DNA from: JAAYLC01 sp964636665
GTDB lineage: Bacteria; Bacteroidota; Bacteroidia; Flavobacteriales; Flavobacteriaceae
Reading direction: 5' to 3'
Length of the DNA: 64,000 bases
NCBI GenBank assembly: GCA_964636665.1
Contig: CAZWVT010000004.1
Coordinates: forward strand, 1 to 64,000
A model generated the notes under the pieces. That model saw nothing but the letters and a program-made list of their open reading frames with translations. It was not told the origin of the DNA and searched no databases. How positions within the stretch are numbered: the stretch's first letter is position 1; each line of letters starts with the position of its first letter. Below, piece after piece: positions 59,892 through 64,000 of the stretch. Both the position numbers and the translations under genes were made by a program.

Positions 59892-61070
59892 ATGAAACCA
59901 GATTTATTTGAAGCTCCCGATTATTACAATATCAATGAATTGCTTTCTGACGAACAAAAATTAGTCCGTGATGCAGCGCGAGAATGGGTAAAGAGAAATG
60001 TTTCTCCAATTATTGAAGACTATGCGCAGCGTGCAGAATTTCCAGAGCAACTAATTGATGGATTGTCAGAAATTGGAGCTTTCGGACCTTATATTCCGGA
60101 AGAATACGGTGGTGCCGGATTAGACCAAATTTCCTATGGGCTCATTATGCAGGAAATTGAACGCGGCGACAGTGGCGTAAGAAGTACTGCTTCTGTACAA
60201 TCTTCACTTGTTATGTATCCTATTTGGCGATATGGAACTGAAGAACAACGCAAGAAATTTCTTCCAAAATTAGCTTCCGGAGAATGGATGGGATGTTTTG
60301 GATTGACAGAACCTGACCACGGAAGCGATCCCGGCTCTATGATTACCAATTTTAAAGATATGGGTGATTACTATTTGTTAAACGGCGCCAAAATGTGGAT
60401 TAGCAATGCGCCTTTTGCACAAGTGGCAGTCGTTTGGGCTAAAAATGAAGAAGGAAGAATCCACGGGCTAATCGTCGAAAGAGGCATGGAAGGATTTTCA
60501 ACTCCGGAGACTCACAACAAATGGTCGCTTCGTGCTTCGGCAACCGGCGAATTAATTTTTGACAACGTAAAAGTTCCCAAAGAAAATTTACTTCCGGGTC
60601 GTTCGGGACTTGGTGCGCCCTTAGGCTGTTTGGATTCTGCACGGTACGGAATTGCGTGGGGTGCAATCGGCGCCGCAATGGATTGTTATGATACAGCACT
60701 GCGTTATGCAAAAGAAAGAACTCAATTTGGCAAACCCATTGGTTCGTTCCAATTACAACAAAAGAAACTTGCCGAAATGATTACCGAAATTACCAAAGCG
60801 CAACTTTTAACTTGGCGATTGGGCGTTTTGAGAAATGAAAATAGAGCGACATCTGCACAAATTTCGATGGCAAAAAGAAACAATGTCGATATGGCCATCA
60901 ACATCGCCAGAGAAGCCCGGCAAATACTTGGAGGAATGGGAATTACAGGAGAATATAGCATTATGCGTCATTCTATGAATTTGGAAAGCGTGATAACTTA
61001 TGAAGGAACTCATGATATCCATTTATTAATTACAGGGCTTGATATTACCGGGTTGAATGCATTTAAATGA
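59892..61070 (+). CDS. glutaryl-CoA dehydrogenase-type acyl-CoA dehydrogenase
   Basis: A 392-aa FAD enzyme. Glutaryl-CoA dehydrogenase hallmarks are present: GVRSTASVQSSLVMYPI (with the Arg that binds the glutaryl carboxylate), MGCFGLTEPDHGSDPGSM, and the catalytic Glu in TYEGTHDIHLLITG. The enzyme oxidatively decarboxylates glutaryl-CoA to crotonyl-CoA in lysine and tryptophan breakdown. The enoyl-CoA hydratase gene at 29.7 kb could act next but is not linked. It has its own -7 box and a downstream hairpin. Confidence 0.9.
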   Translation: MKPDLFEAPDYYNINELLSDEQKLVRDAAREWVKRNVSPIIEDYAQRAEFPEQLIDGLSEIGAFGPYIPEEYGGAGLDQISYGLIMQEIERGDSGVRSTASVQSSLVMYPIWRYGTEEQRKKFLPKLASGEWMGCFGLTEPDHGSDPGSMITNFKDMGDYYLLNGAKMWISNAPFAQVAVVWAKNEEGRIHGLIVERGMEGFSTPETHNKWSLRASATGELIFDNVKVPKENLLPGRSGLGAPLGCLDSARYGIAWGAIGAAMDCYDTALRYAKERTQFGKPIGSFQLQQKKLAEMITEITKAQLLTWRLGVLRNENRATSAQISMAKRNNVDMAINIAREARQILGGMGITGEYSIMRHSMNLESVITYEGTHDIHLLITGLDITGLNAFK

Positions 61071-61112
61071 AAATCTTTCATCAACAACAGCTGAGTTATT
61101 CGGTTTTTTATA

Positions 61113-61160
61113 AAGGTTTTGACTGGTTTAAATAATCCAGTCAAAATCTTTTCCTTTTAT
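61113..61160 (+). terminator. terminator after the acyl-CoA dehydrogenase gene
   Basis: TTTTGACTGG (61117-61126) pairs with CCAGTCAAAA (61137-61146), followed by a T-rich but interrupted run. Confidence 0.75.
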
Positions 61161-61225
61161 TAAATATTTTAAAATTTTCCCGACCATTCAGTTAAAGATT
61201 GTACCTTTTGTTCATAAAAAAAATT

Positions 61226-62293
61226 ATGAATCGAGGGAAAAAATACCTATTAACTGCAACCGCGCTTGTTTTAGGCATCTACTTTTTGATATTAGGTTTG
61301 ATTGAGGCCAAAGTTTTCTTGGCTCCATTGACCACCGCAGTAATTATGTCACTATTAATGATTCCCGTTTCCCGAAAAATGGAAAGCTGGAAAATAAATA
61401 AAACCATTGCCGCTTTCCTCAGTACATTTTTATTGCTTATGATTTTTATCGGTTTTTTTGCATTGGTTTCTTTTCAAATAAAAGGATTCATAGACGATTG
61501 GGACAAAATCCAAAAAACCCTTGCCCCAAAAGTTGAGCAACTTGAATCGTATGTACTTGAAAACACTTCCATCGAAGCATCTGAACTGGAAAAATATAAA
61601 GAAGAAAGCAGTATGACTTCTATGCTGACGAGCGAAGGCACAGGTCAAAAAGCTTTACTGCTTGCAAGTTCGGTAGTTGGATTTATAGGCTCTTTATTAT
61701 TAGTGATAATTTATGTCTTTTTTCTGATACGGTACAGGAGTCATTTTAAATTATTTATTTTAAAACTTTTTTCAGAAGAGAAGCAACAAAAAGTAAAAAA
61801 AGTAATTTCAAAAACCTCCAACGTGGCTCAGAATTATTTGCGCGGGAAATTAATTCTCATTTCCTTATTATGTATATGTTATAGTATTGGTTTGGGAATT
61901 TCCGGGGTGAACAATTTTATCTTGGTAAGTATCATTGCTGCTTTTTTGACACTTATCCCTTTTTTGGGAAACGTCATTGGGTTTATGATTGCCATCGCTT
62001 TCGGATATGTGGTAAATGGAGAAATAAGCATTCTAATAGGGATTGTCATTACCTTTACCGTGGCACAATTTATTGAGAGTTATGTCCTGGAACCATATAT
62101 TGTAGGCGATAAAATAGATTTACATCCATTTTTCGTGATTATCGTTATCATCGTGGGAAATTTGATTTGGGGAATAATCGGGATGGCTTTGGCGGTACCA
62201 ATCCTTGGAATCCTGAATGTATTGTTCAACAACATCAAACCTATGAAACCTTTCGGATTTCTACTGAGCACAAAAAAGAATACCCGAAATTAA
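61226..62293 (+). CDS. AI-2E family transporter
   Basis: A 355-aa polytopic protein of the AI-2E/PerM superfamily with about 7-8 helices. Signatures are FLAPLTTAVIMSLLMIPVSRKME, VAQNYLRGKLILISLLC, LTLIPFLGNVIGFMIAI and the C-terminal WGIIGMALAVPILGIL. Members export autoinducer-2, or act as Na+/H+ antiporters; the substrate here is unknown. The frame extends upstream to a TTG at 61199, but ATG 61226 begins the normal N-terminus. Confidence 0.9.
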   Translation: MNRGKKYLLTATALVLGIYFLILGLIEAKVFLAPLTTAVIMSLLMIPVSRKMESWKINKTIAAFLSTFLLLMIFIGFFALVSFQIKGFIDDWDKIQKTLAPKVEQLESYVLENTSIEASELEKYKEESSMTSMLTSEGTGQKALLLASSVVGFIGSLLLVIIYVFFLIRYRSHFKLFILKLFSEEKQQKVKKVISKTSNVAQNYLRGKLILISLLCICYSIGLGISGVNNFILVSIIAAFLTLIPFLGNVIGFMIAIAFGYVVNGEISILIGIVITFTVAQFIESYVLEPYIVGDKIDLHPFFVIIVIIVGNLIWGIIGMALAVPILGILNVLFNNIKPMKPFGFLLSTKKNTRN

Positions 62294-62298
62294 ATTTA

Positions 62299-62625
62299 TC
62301 ATTCCGGAGCCAATTCAATTTCTAGTCCCTCAAACTGTGAATCTATAAGGATTTGACAGCTCAATCTGCTGTTTTCCTTTACATGGAAAGCTTCAGAAAG
62401 CATCAAATCCTCATCTTGACTCATTTCGGGAAGTTCGTGATTGCTGTTTACATAACATTGACAAGAAGCACACATAGCCATTCCCCCACATATTCCGATA
62501 GTGCCTTCCGGTGCGAGTTCATACGAACGAATAAGTTCCATTACATTCATATTCATGTCTGTCGGAGCAGTTATGGTATGCGCTTTTCCTTCACGATCGA
62601 TTACAGTAATTTTAATATCTTTCAT
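62299..62625 (-). CDS. adrenodoxin-type [2Fe-2S] ferredoxin
   Basis: A 108-aa electron carrier. The cluster ligands are in CGGMAMCASCQC (C-x5-C-x2-C) and the fourth Cys in RLSCQIL. The N-terminal DIKITVIDREGKAHTI is the beta-grasp start. The frame extends to 62649 but ATG 62625 gives the usual start. Last gene of the NifU-like / reductase / ferredoxin cluster and a likely redox partner of the reductase 103 bp upstream. Confidence 0.92.
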   Translation of the reverse strand: MKDIKITVIDREGKAHTITAPTDMNMNVMELIRSYELAPEGTIGICGGMAMCASCQCYVNSNHELPEMSQDEDLMLSEAFHVKENSRLSCQILIDSQFEGLEIELAPE

Positions 62626-62727
62626 CTTGCAATTTGATTTTTTTTGCAAAGGTAAACCTTATAAAACTCTCTATAAAAGATGAATTTGAAAAAAGGCAGA
62701 AAAGCAGATATTGTCAAATAACAACTT

Positions 62728-63780
62728 CTACTCTATCATTTTTACTACTGCTTTCGGAGCTTCTTTTTTACTTCCGTCAAAACCTTGTACGCCTCCTACT
62801 GTTGTATATTTTAAAACATACCGTTTATTTGGAAATATGCGTTGATAGGCACTTTGGCACATTAAAGTCGCTTCATGAAATCCGCAGAGAATCAATTTTA
62901 ATTTTCCGGGATATGTATTGATATCACCTATGGCATAGATTCCGGGAATGTTGGTTTGATAATCTAAAGTATTGTCCACTTTTATGGCGTTTTTTTCAAT
63001 TTCCAATCCCCAATCAGCAATCGGTCCAAGTTTAGGTGCAAGACCAAAAAGCGGGATAAAATAATCGCAGTTTTTCTTGATAATTTCCGAACCTCGTTGA
63101 ATAGTAACCGCTTCGATTCTTTCTTCTCCTGCTAATTCCACCACTTCGGCGGGCGTAATCAATTCTACTTTTCCGGCATTTTTTAATTCCTGAACTTTAT
63201 CCACACTGTCCAAAGCTCCTCTAAATTCATTTCGCCGATGTACGAGCGTAACACTTTTGGCAATTTCGGCTAAATAAACAGTCCAGTCCAATGCAGAATC
63301 TCCTCCTCCTGAAATTACAACTTTTTTGTCTCTGTATTGTTCCGGGTCTTTGACCATATAAGCAACCCCTTTATCTTCGTAATAAGAGATGTTGGAGAGA
63401 GGAGGTTTTCTCGGTTCAAAACTTCCTAAACCGCCGGCAATTGCAATCACTTTTGCGTGGTGTTTCGTTCCTTTGTCTGTGGTTACAATAAAAGTTCCGT
63501 CTTCAAGTTTGTCGATTGTATCGGCACGTTCTCCCAATGTAAATCCCGGCTGAAACGGTTCGATTTGTTTCATCAAATTATCGACCAAATCTCCAGCCAA
63601 AATTTCAGGAAATCCCGGAATGTCATAAATCGGTTTTTTGGGATATAATTCTGCAAGTTGCCCTCCGGGTTGTGGCAATGCATCAATAAGATGACACTTT
63701 AGCTTCAGCAAGCCTGCTTCAAAAACAGCGAAAAGTCCCGTAGGACCTGCGCCGATAATTAATATATCAGTTTGTATCAT
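62728..63780 (-). CDS. ferredoxin-NADP reductase (thioredoxin-reductase-like)
   Basis: A 350-aa flavoprotein of the YumC/TrxR-like FNR type. FAD binding is by IIGAGPTGLFAVFEAG (about 6-21), NADPH binding by VVISGGGDSALDWTVYLAE, and the C-terminal FAD motif is GIYAIGDINTYPGKLKL. There is no redox CxxC between the domains, which separates it from thioredoxin reductase. It probably shuttles electrons between NADPH and the neighbouring [2Fe-2S] ferredoxin. Confidence 0.93.
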   Translation of the reverse strand: MIQTDILIIGAGPTGLFAVFEAGLLKLKCHLIDALPQPGGQLAELYPKKPIYDIPGFPEILAGDLVDNLMKQIEPFQPGFTLGERADTIDKLEDGTFIVTTDKGTKHHAKVIAIAGGLGSFEPRKPPLSNISYYEDKGVAYMVKDPEQYRDKKVVISGGGDSALDWTVYLAEIAKSVTLVHRRNEFRGALDSVDKVQELKNAGKVELITPAEVVELAGEERIEAVTIQRGSEIIKKNCDYFIPLFGLAPKLGPIADWGLEIEKNAIKVDNTLDYQTNIPGIYAIGDINTYPGKLKLILCGFHEATLMCQSAYQRIFPNKRYVLKYTTVGGVQGFDGSKKEAPKAVVKMIE

Positions 63781-63853
63781 GAAATAATTCTTCTAATCAG
63801 AGACAAAATTAACAAGCATTTGTACAGTTATGAAATGATATAAATCAATGAAT

Positions 63854-64000
63854 TTATAAACTGATTACTTTCTCGATTTGCGGAACGTGCTTTTTTATTG
63901 TCATTTCCACTCCTAGTTTTAAAGTCATTTGATTTACAGAGCAACCAACACAAGCTCCGAGCAACTGTACATTTACGATTTTATCATCTTCGATAGATAT
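63854..64000 (-). CDS. NifU C-terminal domain protein (partial)
   Basis: The window ends inside this gene, so only the last 48 residues are visible. VNVQLLGACVGCSVNQMTLK contains the CxxC scaffold motif of the NifU/NfuA C-terminal domain, and the stop is TAA at 63854-63856. NfuA-type proteins carry nascent Fe-S clusters to targets. Lying upstream of the reductase and ferredoxin on the same strand, it fits an Fe-S/electron-transfer cluster. Confidence 0.85.
   Translation of the reverse strand: MSIEDDKIVNVQLLGACVGCSVNQMTLKLGVEMTIKKHVPQIEKVISL

Noticed and set aside
1..64000. Defence island, prophage, integron or biosynthetic cluster
   Set aside because: Every substantial ORF is housekeeping, envelope or a small unknown; no integrase, nuclease-ATPase pair, phage structural gene or large synthase is present.

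Overview
The window looks like a draft-assembly scaffold from a member of the Bacteroidota, most likely family Flavobacteriaceae. Four things point there. The DNA is AT-rich. Promoters follow the Bacteroidota pattern TTG-N19-TAnnTTTG, and strong Shine-Dalgarno sites are not obvious. Many genes belong to families I know mainly from this phylum (DUF4290, DUF4834, DUF2911, DUF6495-like, flavobacterial Wza/Wzc, the S6-S18-L9 operon). The gene order, such as uridine kinase / DivIC-like / methylmalonyl-CoA mutase, is also typical. Two runs of exactly 100 N (12229-12328 and 17746-17845) are scaffold gaps. I cannot name the genus.

Layout. 1-1.3 kb: a DUF805 membrane protein and a decayed secreted-protein gene. 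1.3-5.8 kb: minus-strand operon udk > divIC-like > small > large methylmalonyl-CoA mutase, joined by ATGA overlaps at the first two junctions. 5.9-8.1 kb: WbqC-like gene and a convergent EEP-fold hydrolase, separated by two identical 272-bp tandem units. 8.1-13.6 kb: two rhomboid proteases, mutL, a small membrane protein, ribH and a TPR membrane protein, with a heptanucleotide-repeat tract around the first gap. 13.7-18.1 kb: recF, a lipoprotein, a DciA-like protein, an M1 peptidase, lipoate ligase (broken by the second gap) and a 46-aa membrane protein. 18.2-22.7 kb: azurin, then a capsule/EPS control and export module (CpsB-type phosphatase, Wzc-like kinase, Wza). 23-29.7 kb: 8Fe ferredoxin facing a LuxC-like acyl-CoA reductase, serC, a SerA-like dehydrogenase, aspartate kinase, GNAT and fbp. 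29.7-37.8 kb: enoyl-CoA hydratase, orphan histidine kinase, MATE exporter, Dps, TlpA-like thioredoxin, DUF2911 protein. 37.9-46 kb: murA with DUF4290 and DUF493, an NTPase, recQ, fmt, HU, YqgE, an aminotransferase and a START-like protein. 46.3-51 kb: tRNA-Met, hisS, a MacB-like permease and the rpsF-rpsR-rplI operon. 51-58.7 kb: priA, nadC-yihY, rlmH and assorted envelope proteins. 58.7-64 kb: a GNAT-like protein, glutaryl-CoA dehydrogenase-type enzyme, an AI-2E-family transporter, and a NifU-like / ferredoxin-NADP reductase / [2Fe-2S] ferredoxin cluster cut by the window end.

Most of the window is core chromosome. I found no phage, complete insertion sequence, CRISPR array or recognisable defence island. 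The most interesting material is non-coding: the heptanucleotide tracts, the 272-bp tandem duplication with its nested hairpin modules, and the interleaved divergent promoters at 23.3 kb. Gene-level oddities are a pseudogene with two frameshifts and a nonsense codon, a MurA with Asp in place of the fosfomycin-target Cys, and a MutL with eroded endonuclease motifs.
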